Below, piece after piece: positions 25,598 through 34,895 of a DNA stretch of 64,000 nt. The stretch is from Jiella flava (GTDB lineage: Bacteria; Pseudomonadota; Alphaproteobacteria; Rhizobiales; Rhizobiaceae): positions 124,001-188,000 of the forward strand of contig NZ_JAFMPP010000005.1 in assembly GCF_017349315.1 (NCBI RefSeq), given 5' to 3'. Numbering within the stretch: the first letter of the stretch is position 1; the number at the start of each line of letters is the position of its first letter. The position numbers and the translations under genes were made by a program. The notes under the pieces were generated by a model. The model saw nothing but the letters and a program-made list of their open reading frames with translations. It did no database searches and had not been told where the DNA came from.

Positions 25598-27966
25598 CGA
25601 ACGAAGCCGATACTTGCCGAAAGTTCGTCACGCCCAAGCTGCAAACTGCCGGTTGGGATAGTGAACCTCATTCCATTGCCGAGCAGCGCACCATCACGGA
25701 TGGTCGCGTCATTCCGGTGGGCAAGGGTTTTGTTCGCAAACCACCCAAACGGGTGGACTACCTGCTGCGCTACACGCGGGACTTTCCGCTCGCCGTGGTC
25801 GAGGCGAAGGCGAGCTACAAATCCGCGACCGACGCCGTGCAGCAGGCCCGAGAATATGCGGAAATCCTCAGTCTTAAATACGCCTACGCCACCAACGGTG
25901 TCGAGATCATCGAGATCGACTATTTCAAGGGAACGGAAACTCGCGTCCCCGACTTCCCCACGCCGGACGACCTTTGGCGGCGCTATCAGGCAGGCAGTGG
26001 GATCAACACGCCCGAGCGTGTGGAGCACCTGATCGCCCCCTACAACACGGTCGGCGGTAAGCCGCCCCGCTACTATCAGCAGATCGCCATCAACCGCACG
26101 GTCGAAGCCATCCTTGCTGGAAAGAAGCGCCTGCTGCTCACGATGGCGACGGGCACCGGCAAAACCATCGTGGCCTTCCAGATTTGCTGGAAGCTCTGGT
26201 CGAGCCGCTGGAACACGACCGGAGAATATCGCAAGCCGCGCATCCTATTCCTCGCGGATCGCAACATCCTCATCGACGACCCAAAAGACAAGACCTTCAC
26301 CCCCTTCGGGGATGCCCGCCACAAGATTGAATCTGGCGAGATCGTCAAAAGCCGGGAAATGTATTTCGCGATCTATCAGGCTCTAGCCGAGGACGAGCGC
26401 CGCACAGGGCTCTTCCGCGACTATCCGCCGGACTTCTTCGATCTTATCATCGTTGATGAATGTCACCGGGGCAGCGCACGAGACGATAGTTCGTGGCGTG
26501 TCATCCTTGAGCATTTCAAGCCCGCCTACCAGCTTGGCATGACGGCCACACCGCTGCGCGAAGACAACCGCGACACTTACCTCTATTTCGGCAATCCCAT
26601 CTACGAATACAGCTTGCGCCAGGGCATTGACGACGGTTTTCTCGCCCCCTATCGAGTGCATCGCATCGTCACCCAATGGGATGCGACAGGTTGGCGTCCA
26701 AGCAAGGACGAGGTTGACCGCTTCGGCCGCGCGATCCCCGACGACGAATACCAGACCAAGGACTTCGAGCGGTCCATCGCCTTGCGCGCCCGCACGGATG
26801 CCATCGCCCGCCACCTGACCGACTTCCTCAAAAAGACCGACCGCTTCGCCAAGACCATCGTGTTCTGCGTCGATCAGGAACACGCCTCGGAAATGCGGCA
26901 GGCGCTGGTCAATCTCAATGCCGACCTTGTGGCGCAGTATCCCGACTATGTGGCGCGCGTCACCGCCGATGAGGGTGCCATCGGGCGCGGCCACCTGTCG
27001 AAATTCCAAGACCTCGAAACCAAAACGCCGGTTATCCTCACGTCGTCGCAGCTTCTGACGACCGGCGTTGATGCGCCGACTTGCAAGAATGTCGTTCTGG
27101 CGCGCGTCGTCGGGTCCATGAGCGAGTTCAAGCAGATCATCGGGCGCGGGACGCGCCTGCGCGATGACTATGGCAAGCTGTGGTTCAACATCCTCGATTA
27201 CACCGGCTCGGCCACCCGCATGTTCGCCGACCCGGACTTCGACGGCGATCCGGCCCGGATCACGGAAGAAGAAGTCAACGACGCAGGCGAGACCACCGCG
27301 GCGACGGAGATCATCCCCGACGGGCAGGAACCGGAGCCCGCCCCGCCGGAGGAAGGCGAACCCGGCGTGATCGAGCCGCCGACCGGCGAACCGCGCAAAT
27401 TCTATTTCGACGGGGGCCAGGTCGAAGTCGTGGCCCATTTGGTCCACGAGCTTGATCCGAACGGCAAGCAGCTTCGCGTCGTCAAATACACCGACTACGC
27501 CGCCGAAAGCGTCCGCTCGCTCGCGCCGACCTCCGCCGAGCTTCGTAAGCGTTGGGCGGATGCAGACCAGCGCAGCGAGATCATCGCCGCGCTGGCCGAA
27601 CGCGGCATAGACTTTGAGGTGCTGGCCGAACAGACGGGCCAAACCGACGCGGACCCCTTCGACCTGCTTTGCCATCTGGCCTTCCACGCGCCGCTTCGCA
27701 CAAGGCGCGAACGGGCGCAGCGCCTCAAGGCCGAGCGAAAAGACTATTTCGAGAAGTTCTCGCCCGAAGCGCGTCAGGTGCTCGACGAGCTTCTGGAAAA
27801 ATACGCGGAACACGGCGATGCGCAGTTTGTCCTGCCGGACGTGCTCAAGGTTCCGCCCATTTCAACCCACGGCCAGCCCGCCGAAATCATCAAGCTGTTC
27901 GGCGGCCCCGATGAACTTCGCCGGGCCGTGAACGACCTGCAAGGACTGCTCTATGGCACGAACTAA
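25594..27966 (+). CDS. hsdR: Type I restriction endonuclease subunit R
   Basis: HsdR translocates DNA and cleaves unmodified targets as part of the R2M2S complex. The 790-residue protein has an N-terminal nuclease region with VEAKA (about 69-73), a helicase domain with Walker A ATGTGKT (about 184-190), DECH box (about 288-291) and later SAT-like and QIIGRGTRLRDD motifs, and a C-terminal EcoEI-type domain. A Glu/Pro-rich linker lies near residues 565-600. All motifs are intact. It overlaps the HTH gene by four bases and hsdM by 14 bases. Confidence 0.94.
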   Translation: MTNEADTCRKFVTPKLQTAGWDSEPHSIAEQRTITDGRVIPVGKGFVRKPPKRVDYLLRYTRDFPLAVVEAKASYKSATDAVQQAREYAEILSLKYAYATNGVEIIEIDYFKGTETRVPDFPTPDDLWRRYQAGSGINTPERVEHLIAPYNTVGGKPPRYYQQIAINRTVEAILAGKKRLLLTMATGTGKTIVAFQICWKLWSSRWNTTGEYRKPRILFLADRNILIDDPKDKTFTPFGDARHKIESGEIVKSREMYFAIYQALAEDERRTGLFRDYPPDFFDLIIVDECHRGSARDDSSWRVILEHFKPAYQLGMTATPLREDNRDTYLYFGNPIYEYSLRQGIDDGFLAPYRVHRIVTQWDATGWRPSKDEVDRFGRAIPDDEYQTKDFERSIALRARTDAIARHLTDFLKKTDRFAKTIVFCVDQEHASEMRQALVNLNADLVAQYPDYVARVTADEGAIGRGHLSKFQDLETKTPVILTSSQLLTTGVDAPTCKNVVLARVVGSMSEFKQIIGRGTRLRDDYGKLWFNILDYTGSATRMFADPDFDGDPARITEEEVNDAGETTAATEIIPDGQEPEPAPPEEGEPGVIEPPTGEPRKFYFDGGQVEVVAHLVHELDPNGKQLRVVKYTDYAAESVRSLAPTSAELRKRWADADQRSEIIAALAERGIDFEVLAEQTGQTDADPFDLLCHLAFHAPLRTRRERAQRLKAERKDYFEKFSPEARQVLDELLEKYAEHGDAQFVLPDVLKVPPISTHGQPAEIIKLFGGPDELRRAVNDLQGLLYGTN

Positions 27967-29512
27967 AAAGAAGAACGGCGCAGACGCCGCACCGATGACG
28001 ACCTCCCAGATGCTCGGTAGCCTTCTCAAGTCCGCGCGCGACATCATGCGCAAGGACAAGGGGCTAAATGGCGACCTCGACCGTCTACCGCTTCTCACAT
28101 GGATCATGTTCCTCAAATTCCTCGACGATCTCGAGCAGCAGCGCGAGGAAGAGACAGCGCTATCCGGCAAAAAGTTCAAGGCCGCCATCGAGGCTCCGTA
28201 TCGCTGGCGCGATTGGGCCGCCGATCCGCAGGGGATCACAGGCGACGAACTGCTTTCCTTCATCAATTCCGACGAAGCCGTGCGCTCGGATGGGACGAAA
28301 GGTCTCGGCCTGTTCGCTTATCTGCGTTCGCTCTCAAGTTCCAACGGCGATAACCGCCGCGACGTGATCGCCACCGTATTCAAGGGCGTCGATAACCGCA
28401 TGAAGAGCGGCTATCTGCTCCGCGACATCATCAACAAGGTTGGCGGGATTCATTTCACGTCGTCGGACGAGCTTCACACCCTCGGCGCGCTCTACGAATC
28501 CATGCTCCGCGAAATGCGCGACGCGGCGGGCGATTCCGGCGAGTTCTACACCCCGCGCGCCGTCGTCCGCTTCATGGTGGAAGTCACCGATCCTCGGCTT
28601 GGCGAAACCGTCCTCGACCCAGCCAGCGGCACGGGCGGGTTCCTGGTGGAAGCCTACAACCACCTTGAAAAACAAGTGAAGACCGTCGCCGACCGCAAGC
28701 GTCTGCAAGACGACTCTATCGCCGGCTGCGAACCAAAATCCCTCCCATATTTGCTGTGCCAGATGAACCTGCTGCTGCACGGGCTGGACGCGCCGCAGAT
28801 CGACCCCGGCAACGCCCTGCGTTTCAAGCTCACCGAGATCGGCGAGAAAGAGCGCGTCGATGTGATCCTTACCAACCCGCCCTTTGGGGGTGAGGAGGAG
28901 AAGGGCATCCAGGGGAACTTCCCCGAAGACCGCCAGACAGCGGAAACCGCGCTGCTGTTCCTTCAGCTCATTATGCGCAAGCTCAAACGCCAGCCGACTC
29001 TCGCTGGTCGCCCGGCGCGTGCTGCTGTCGTCGTGCCGAACGGCACGCTGTTCGGCGACGGCGTATGCGCTCGCATCAAGGAAGAGCTTCTCAAGTCATT
29101 TAATCTGCACACAATCGTCCGACTTCCTAACGGGGTGTTTGCCCCCTACACGCCGATCCCTACCAACCTTCTATTCTTTGATTCATCTGGCCCGACTAAA
29201 GATATTTGGTTCGTCGAACACACCATCCCTGAAGGACGAAAACATTACACCAAGACACAGCCGCTGAAATACCCAGATTTCGAGCCATGCCTCAACTGGT
29301 GGAACCGCCGTGAGGTCAACGAAAGTGCCTGGATGGTGCCAGTGTCCGAGATTCGAGACGCCAATTACAATCTCGATCAACGAAATCCAAACAAGAAGAG
29401 CTTAGTTGACGAACTGGCACCGGCCGAGGCCGCCAATCGCATTCTGCAAAGCGAAAGAGAGATATTGGCTATACTCGAAGGGCTCGTAAATTCTATGAGT
29501 GAAGGCTCATGA
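27953..29512 (+). CDS. hsdM: Type I restriction-modification methyltransferase subunit M
   Basis: HsdM methylates adenine in the recognition sequence chosen by HsdS, using S-adenosylmethionine. The 519-residue protein has the N-terminal HsdM helical domain, SAM motif DPASGTGGF (about 222-230) and catalytic NPPFGG (about 307-312). The start overlaps hsdR by 14 bases and the stop overlaps hsdS by four. From about 29095 onward the base composition drops visibly towards A+T, continuing into hsdS. Confidence 0.94.
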   Translation: MARTKKKNGADAAPMTTSQMLGSLLKSARDIMRKDKGLNGDLDRLPLLTWIMFLKFLDDLEQQREEETALSGKKFKAAIEAPYRWRDWAADPQGITGDELLSFINSDEAVRSDGTKGLGLFAYLRSLSSSNGDNRRDVIATVFKGVDNRMKSGYLLRDIINKVGGIHFTSSDELHTLGALYESMLREMRDAAGDSGEFYTPRAVVRFMVEVTDPRLGETVLDPASGTGGFLVEAYNHLEKQVKTVADRKRLQDDSIAGCEPKSLPYLLCQMNLLLHGLDAPQIDPGNALRFKLTEIGEKERVDVILTNPPFGGEEEKGIQGNFPEDRQTAETALLFLQLIMRKLKRQPTLAGRPARAAVVVPNGTLFGDGVCARIKEELLKSFNLHTIVRLPNGVFAPYTPIPTNLLFFDSSGPTKDIWFVEHTIPEGRKHYTKTQPLKYPDFEPCLNWWNRREVNESAWMVPVSEIRDANYNLDQRNPNKKSLVDELAPAEAANRILQSEREILAILEGLVNSMSEGS

Positions 29513-30753
29513 CCGGGATTAGTGTCCAAAACGCACCCTTCACCGACGTATTTGAACGCGTGAAACGCCCGACTTTCCTTGAGGATGCGGTCGAATACCC
29601 GTGCCTCGGTGTCCGCTGGTATGGCCTTGGCGCGTATATCCGCGAGACAAAGCTCGGAGGCACGATTGCGCGCAAGGAGCAGTGGCGAGTAAAGGAGAAC
29701 GACGTTCTCTATAACAAGCTCTTCGCGTGGCGTGGTGCCTTCGCCGTCGCTGACAAGATTGCCGACGAATGTATCGCGTCTGATAAGTTCCCGACCTACC
29801 GTTTCGACTGCTCCCGAGTTAATCCTGACTATCTGCGGCTATGGTTTCGAAGCCCTCAGCTTGCCGATCAAGCGCAAGCCCTTTCGAAAGGGGCGGCCGC
29901 ATTGAGCAAACTAACGCTGAATCCACCTGACTTTTGGAAACTTACAATTCCGCTCCCGCCGCTTCAGCAGCAAACCGAAATTGCGCAAACAGTCATGGCG
30001 ATGCTCACCTCGATCGAGCGCATCGAACGAGCGCGCGCACCCCTTGATGCAACGATCCACGGGCGGCGCGCAGGCGTGGGTTCGCAGGTTCGGCTTGTCC
30101 TCGATGCTGCGTTGGCCGATCTCAATTCTTGCTTCGTATCTGACCTTGGCATTCTGGATGAGGTCCTGACGATGCGACCACGGTCGGGGCCTTCCTTCGT
30201 TGTCTCTGAGGAAGGAGAGGGCATACCCGTGATTATGCCGTCGGCAACGCTTGGCTATCGCTATGATGCGGCGAAGTGCCTTTACGGCCTCGGCGGCGAG
30301 GCTGTCTCACCAAAGGACATTCTTACTCCTGGTGATCTCTTGATATCTCGTGGAAATTATCGCGATCAGGTTGGCATCTGCATAGTTTATCCAGGAGCGG
30401 CTGAGGAGAGGACTTACGCTAATTTGCTTATGCGTATGCAGGTCGATCGAGCTCGAGTGATGCCCGAATTCGTCAAGTATTGGATTATGTCTCCCCTCTG
30501 TGTGCACTACATTCGCAAGCACACCAAGGGAACAAGCCCATCTGTCCAAAAGATCAATCAGCGTGCGCTAGTTGCTATGCCGTTTCCACGCGGCGCGGCT
30601 CTCAATGTGCAGCGAACCTGGGTGGAGCGACTGGATCGGGTATTCGATGAAGCTGAATATCTCGAACGCAAAATACGCGAACAGTATTCTGCAATTCAGG
30701 CGTTCAAGGACAACCTCATCCGGGCTGCCTTTGATGGGCGCCTTGAGTGTTAG
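29509..30753 (+). CDS. hsdS: Type I restriction specificity subunit S
   Basis: HsdS sets the DNA target. The 414-residue protein has a first target-recognition domain (about 1-145), the conserved FWKLTIPLPPLQQQTEIAQ helix region (about 143-161), a second recognition domain (about 210-360) and a closing coiled-coil with AIQAFKDNLIRAAFDGRLE. Its first domain is short and divergent. A+T content is higher than in hsdR, as is usual for exchangeable specificity genes. It overlaps hsdM by four bases and is followed after nine bases by the ATPase gene. Confidence 0.9.
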   Translation: MTGISVQNAPFTDVFERVKRPTFLEDAVEYPCLGVRWYGLGAYIRETKLGGTIARKEQWRVKENDVLYNKLFAWRGAFAVADKIADECIASDKFPTYRFDCSRVNPDYLRLWFRSPQLADQAQALSKGAAALSKLTLNPPDFWKLTIPLPPLQQQTEIAQTVMAMLTSIERIERARAPLDATIHGRRAGVGSQVRLVLDAALADLNSCFVSDLGILDEVLTMRPRSGPSFVVSEEGEGIPVIMPSATLGYRYDAAKCLYGLGGEAVSPKDILTPGDLLISRGNYRDQVGICIVYPGAAEERTYANLLMRMQVDRARVMPEFVKYWIMSPLCVHYIRKHTKGTSPSVQKINQRALVAMPFPRGAALNVQRTWVERLDRVFDEAEYLERKIREQYSAIQAFKDNLIRAAFDGRLEC

Positions 30754-30762
30754 GCGGAGGGG

Positions 30763-33390
30763 ATGGTCCAAATGAGCGCCTCGACTGCGCAATCCGCTCC
30801 TCTAACCGAAAAGGCGGCCCTCACAGACCTCGTGACATGGGCAGAGAAGCGCCCGGCGTGGCAGAGGGACGCCCTTCGCCGTCTGGTCACAGGTGAAACG
30901 CTCAACGATCAAGCGATTGAGGAACTTACGGAGCTTTGCCTGGATCCCGCGCGCACCCATACGCCGATTGCACAATTACATATTGTGGCTGAAACCAGCG
31001 CCGCAGAGCCGATTTCACTCATTTCGATAAAGAACCCCACCGCCATCAACGCGCTTGCCAGCCAACAAGAGCTATCCTTTGAACCTTCCGGGTTGACGGT
31101 GATTTACGGCGACAACGGTTCGGGAAAGTCCGGCTATGTCCGTCTCCTGAAACACGCGTGTCGGTCGCGGGACGAAAAGTTCGCAATTCACAGGGACTTG
31201 GAAGACAAGACCGACACGCCGCAATCTGCGGAGATATGTTTTACGCGGGGTGCGAACACCGAAAAATTCAATTGGACGCCTGACGGTGAGCCGCAAAGCG
31301 ACCTGCCATCGGTCAGCATCTTCGACTCCCGAAGCGCAAGCATCCATGTCGAAAGCACCAACGAGGTAGCCTATATCCCCCGGCCAATGCGGTTGCTGGA
31401 GGCGCTGGCCGATGCTTCCGACCGCGTTAAAACGGCGCTCGACGGCAAGATCGCAACGCTCAAGGGGCAAATTCCCCTTGCGATTTCAAACCCGTCTCTG
31501 AGCAGGGAAACGGCCGCTGGCAGCTATGTCTTCGCGTTGAGCGCGAAATCCAACATCCCGCAGCTTGATAAGCTCGCCGCGTTTACCGATCAGGAAACCG
31601 CTCGCCTCACCACGCTGGAAACCGACTTCGCTCAAGACCCCAAGCGCGCCGTGGCGCGGCTTGATAATCAGCGCGGTGAAGCGGAGCGCATCCAGGCGAC
31701 CCTTCAAACCCTTATTGCGGCTACGAATGCGGTGGCGTTCGCGGGAATCAAGACACTGAGAAAGACCCACGGCGATGCCGTGGAAGCAGCGTCGTTAGCA
31801 TCGCAACAGCTATTCAGCGCATCGCCATTGCCCGAGGTAGGCCAAGCCGCCTGGCAAAAACTGTGGGAGGCCGCCCGCACCTATGCGGACACCGTGGCCT
31901 ATCCCGGCAAGACCTTCCCTTCGAGCGAACCGGATACGCTTTGCGTGCTTTGTCAGCAGCCCCTCGGAGCTGACGCAATGGTGCGCCAGCAGACATTCGA
32001 GTCGTTTGTAAAAAGCTCGACGAAGGCTGATGAAGCGACGGCGCGCGCGAAGCTGGATGCCGCGCTCACGCAGTTGAAAGGGCAAATGCTGCGCCTTGGC
32101 GATGTGCTAAAATCCGGCAAATTCCTCGCCACTGAGATCGGCGATGCGGCGCTTGCCCAGCAAGTCCGCCGGGCCTTTGTCGTGGCGCTTTGGCGGCTTC
32201 GGGCAATGGTCAGGGCATACGGCGAGCCCAAGCCGCTTGGCGCTGATCCGCTCCAGGCACTTATGGCGCTCGCAACCGATCTCAAGACCCGTGCCGCGCA
32301 GCTTTCCGCCGATACGCAGAGCGACGACTACAAGAAGCTGAAATCCGAATACCTTGAACTCAAGGAGCGTTCCGCCCTTGCGCCGCTGCTCCCGGACATC
32401 AAGGCGCAGATTGCGCGCCTCAAGGAAATCGAGTCGATCAACACCGCGCTGAAGGCGACCGCCAAGAAGCCGATCACCGATAAGAACAAGGAACTCTCGG
32501 ATCGTATGGTGACGGACGCGCTGCGCGGTCGGTTTGCGCGCGAGATCGGAAAGCTCAAGTTGTCCAGAATGCCCGTTGAGCTACGCAAGGAGAAAGATCG
32601 GCAGGCCGTATCGTATTTTCGCGTTGCGCTAGTTGAGAACCCTAACGCCAAGGTCGGTGAGATATTCAGCGAAGGCGAACACCGCTGCGTTGCGCTTGCC
32701 GCTTTCCTTGCCGAGTTGGTGACGGCGCAGCGTTATTCTGGCATCGTTTTCGATGATCCGATGTCATCGCTCGACCACATACACAGGGGCGCAGTTGCGG
32801 CGAGGTTGGTGGAGGAAGCGGAACACCGCCAGGTCGTCGTATTCACGCATGACCTCGTGTTCTTGTACGAACTTCGCCGCGAAGCCGAAAAGGCAAACCG
32901 GCCGATCGCCTTTCGTAATGTCAGGCGGCAGCAAGACAAGCCCGGCTACATTGAAAACGAGTTGCCGGACAAGGCTAAATCAGGGCTTGAGATGTGCAAC
33001 GCGCTGCGGTCGTCGCTCAAAGCGGCAAAGCCGGGCTTTGACAAGCTGACCGATACGCAGCGCACCATTTTTTGCAAAGGGACTATTGGTCAGTTGCGTG
33101 ATGCCTGGGAACAGGCGATCTCCGACTATATCCGTCCCGTGCTTGAGCGGTTCGACAACAAGGTTAAGCCGACTTCAATGTTCAAGCTCGGCATTCTCAC
33201 CGAGGACGACGTGAAGCGGGTGATGGTAGCCCAATCGAGGCTGTCCGAAGACCTTCATTCGTCGGCGCAGGCGCTGAACCCTGAAGCTGTCTCGCTTGAT
33301 GACCTGCTCAATGAGGTCAAGGCGCTGGAAGATTGGATTCAGTCTATCCGTGACCGTCAAAAGAATGTGGTTAAGCCTGTTCTGAATTGA
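30763..33390 (+). CDS. RloC-like AAA ATPase with zinc-hook motif, possible anticodon nuclease
   Basis: An 875-residue SMC/Rad50-like ATPase: Walker A GDNGSGKS (116-123), long helical arms, CVLC zinc-hook motif (Cys394, Cys397) near the middle, ABC signature FSEGEH (about 635-640) and Walker B GIVFDDPMSS (660-669). This layout is that of RloC, a tRNA anticodon nuclease linked to type I restriction loci. The C-terminal 100 residues contain Arg779-x3-Glu783 and His832, reminiscent of the Arg-Glu-His triad of PrrC/RloC, though the spacing to His differs. ATG at 30772 is an alternative start. It follows hsdS by nine bases, so it is the last gene of the restriction operon. ATPase call is firm; nuclease role is inferred. 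Confidence 0.75.
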   Translation: MVQMSASTAQSAPLTEKAALTDLVTWAEKRPAWQRDALRRLVTGETLNDQAIEELTELCLDPARTHTPIAQLHIVAETSAAEPISLISIKNPTAINALASQQELSFEPSGLTVIYGDNGSGKSGYVRLLKHACRSRDEKFAIHRDLEDKTDTPQSAEICFTRGANTEKFNWTPDGEPQSDLPSVSIFDSRSASIHVESTNEVAYIPRPMRLLEALADASDRVKTALDGKIATLKGQIPLAISNPSLSRETAAGSYVFALSAKSNIPQLDKLAAFTDQETARLTTLETDFAQDPKRAVARLDNQRGEAERIQATLQTLIAATNAVAFAGIKTLRKTHGDAVEAASLASQQLFSASPLPEVGQAAWQKLWEAARTYADTVAYPGKTFPSSEPDTLCVLCQQPLGADAMVRQQTFESFVKSSTKADEATARAKLDAALTQLKGQMLRLGDVLKSGKFLATEIGDAALAQQVRRAFVVALWRLRAMVRAYGEPKPLGADPLQALMALATDLKTRAAQLSADTQSDDYKKLKSEYLELKERSALAPLLPDIKAQIARLKEIESINTALKATAKKPITDKNKELSDRMVTDALRGRFAREIGKLKLSRMPVELRKEKDRQAVSYFRVALVENPNAKVGEIFSEGEHRCVALAAFLAELVTAQRYSGIVFDDPMSSLDHIHRGAVAARLVEEAEHRQVVVFTHDLVFLYELRREAEKANRPIAFRNVRRQQDKPGYIENELPDKAKSGLEMCNALRSSLKAAKPGFDKLTDTQRTIFCKGTIGQLRDAWEQAISDYIRPVLERFDNKVKPTSMFKLGILTEDDVKRVMVAQSRLSEDLHSSAQALNPEAVSLDDLLNEVKALEDWIQSIRDRQKNVVKPVLN

Positions 33391-33754
33391 TGGCCATGAG
33401 GGAATCGTCCAACAGGTTGTTGGACAAATTTGCGGGGGTAGTCAGTTTCAGCGCGATGGGCGGGGCGAGGAGCCTTCTCCTGAAGCTCAAACCTTCCAGT
33501 CTGCGTATCCTCGAACCTCGTTTATGATGTACCAGCGTTTATGACGGGAAGGATTGCAGTATACGATCCGCAAAACCAGCCCGTTTGGCTTGATGGTATC
33601 GCAGTTGGTATGGATTTTGGGCCTGAGCTGAAAGCCCAATATTTACAACGCGAACTCAAACCCATTGACCATCGAGTGGGAGTGACGGACAAAATGGGGC
33701 GGGGATCAGCGCCGTTTCGGCGATGATTAATTCCGGCCATGCCGGGGTGGGCTG
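33391..33754. other. Right end of the island and junction spacer
   Basis: No convincing gene. It holds a GTTGGTA motif at 33604-33610 and the right attachment site at 33668-33685. A 61-codon frame (33541-33726) runs through the attachment site and has no recognisable similarity. Sequence after 33685 should be the original region downstream of guaA. Confidence 0.55.
33668..33685 (+). other. attR: right attachment site of the island
   Basis: ACCATCGAGTGGGAGTGA repeats the last 18 bases of guaA with one A-to-G difference. The flanking sequence differs on both sides, and no guaA coding sequence precedes it. Confidence 0.83.
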
Positions 33755-34624
33755 TTATCGCGACCATTTCGCGACGATCTTTCCGACATCCGCCAGCACC
33801 GCCTTGCGCCTGGCGGCGTCATGGTTCTCCGCCCTGTAATACGCGGCGACGATCATCGGCGCGCGGTCTGGCGGCCAGACGACCGCAATGTCGTTGTTGA
33901 TCACACGTGCTGCGCCGGTCTTGTCAGCAATGCGCCAGTCAAGCGGCAGACCGGCTCGCAGCGATTGCGCCCCCGTCTGGTTGGTCGTCATCCACCCGGC
34001 CAGCCTGTCGCGTGAGGTCTTGGACAGCGCGTTGCCGAGCAGTACCGTCCGCATGTTGTCGATCATCGACGCGGGCGTGGTCGTGTCCTCTTCGCCTTGC
34101 GATTGAGCGTTCAGCGGCTCTCGCTGATCCAGCCGGGTCTTGGTGTCGCCAAGGGTGCGGGCATAGGCCGTGATGGCGGGTGGGCCGCCCATCGTTTCCA
34201 GCAGCAGATTGGCGGCGGTGTTATCGCTCATGATGGTGGCCGCCTCGCAAAGTTGCCCGAACGTCATGCCCGGCGACCCGACATTGAGCTGGGTGACCGG
34301 CGCCCAGTCGAGCAAGGCGCCCTTGTTGAAGACGATTCGCCGGTCGAGTTCCTCCTTCGCGTGATCGACACGCGCCAGAACGGCCGCGACAAGCAGGAAC
34401 TTGAAGGTGCTGCAGATCAGGAAGCGCTCGTCGCCTCGGTGCGCGACCTGCCTCCCATTGCCCGTGTCGAGGATGGCCACGCCCAGCCGGCCGCCGTGTT
34501 TGTCTTCCAAGGCGGCGAGCCACCGTTTTGCAGTGGAAGCATTGGCGGCCAACGGCCGCGTCGGACGAAAGGCAAGCGTGGCTGCGCTGACGGTGGAGCC
34601 GATCAAAAGATCACGGCGATTCAT
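33755..34624 (-). CDS. Class A beta-lactamase
   Basis: A periplasmic serine beta-lactamase of 289 residues. The N-terminus looks like a signal peptide with MNRRDLLIG, possibly Tat-dependent. Active-site motifs are STFK (Ser72-Lys75), SDN (133-135), REPLN in the omega loop (Glu169) and DKTG. In most class A enzymes the omega loop reads E-P-x-L-N; here one residue is missing between Pro and Leu and the loop after it is also short, which could alter deacylation or substrate range. It lies 70 bases outside the right end of the island, so it is chromosomal by this layout. No regulator gene is beside it. Confidence 0.92.
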   Translation of the reverse strand: MNRRDLLIGSTVSAATLAFRPTRPLAANASTAKRWLAALEDKHGGRLGVAILDTGNGRQVAHRGDERFLICSTFKFLLVAAVLARVDHAKEELDRRIVFNKGALLDWAPVTQLNVGSPGMTFGQLCEAATIMSDNTAANLLLETMGGPPAITAYARTLGDTKTRLDQREPLNAQSQGEEDTTTPASMIDNMRTVLLGNALSKTSRDRLAGWMTTNQTGAQSLRAGLPLDWRIADKTGAARVINNDIAVVWPPDRAPMIVAAYYRAENHDAARRKAVLADVGKIVAKWSR

Positions 34625-34895
34625 CGGAACATTTTCATGAGCAAATCAGGACAACAAGGTGTGCCACGGACCCCAGCAATGCAGCATAAATCGGGGCGCC
34701 GGCACATTCCGCTGCGTCGGCGTGTGGAAGCTCCATGAGCAGGACGACGGCCAGCGCGCTGTTTAGAAAGACGCAAGCGCGCGGTGCGGCGGGCGCCGGA
34801 GCGCACGATCCCGAAGGAGGGGATGAAGGCGCTTTCGAAATCGCCCTTTCGGCCGTGGCGCAAGGTCGGGCACGCATGCCGCCTCCGGCAAAAGC

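Larger units (their letters stand above)
17781..33685. mobile_element. guaA-integrated mobilizable genomic island with defence cargo
   Basis: The island is bounded by an 18-bp direct repeat: ACCATCGAGTGGGAATGA at the guaA stop and ACCATCGAGTGGGAGTGA at 33668-33685. Just inside the left end is a tyrosine integrase pointing inwards, then an AlpA-like regulator, traA, an oriT-like site, traC, traD, an AbiE pair, a type I restriction system and a RloC-like ATPase. It is about 15.9 kb. No VirD4/TraG coupling protein or secretion genes are seen, so it should be an integrative mobilizable element rather than a self-transmissible one. Integration at the guaA 3' end is a known habit of some genomic islands. 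Confidence 0.88.

Noticed and set aside
33541-33726. 61-codon frame running through attR
   Set aside because: It crosses the recombination junction, has no similarity I recognise and is probably chance.
34635-34877. Small hydrophobic minus-strand frame between beta-lactamase and phosphatase genes
   Set aside because: It has two hydrophobic stretches but no recognisable family or ribosome site; too weak to call.
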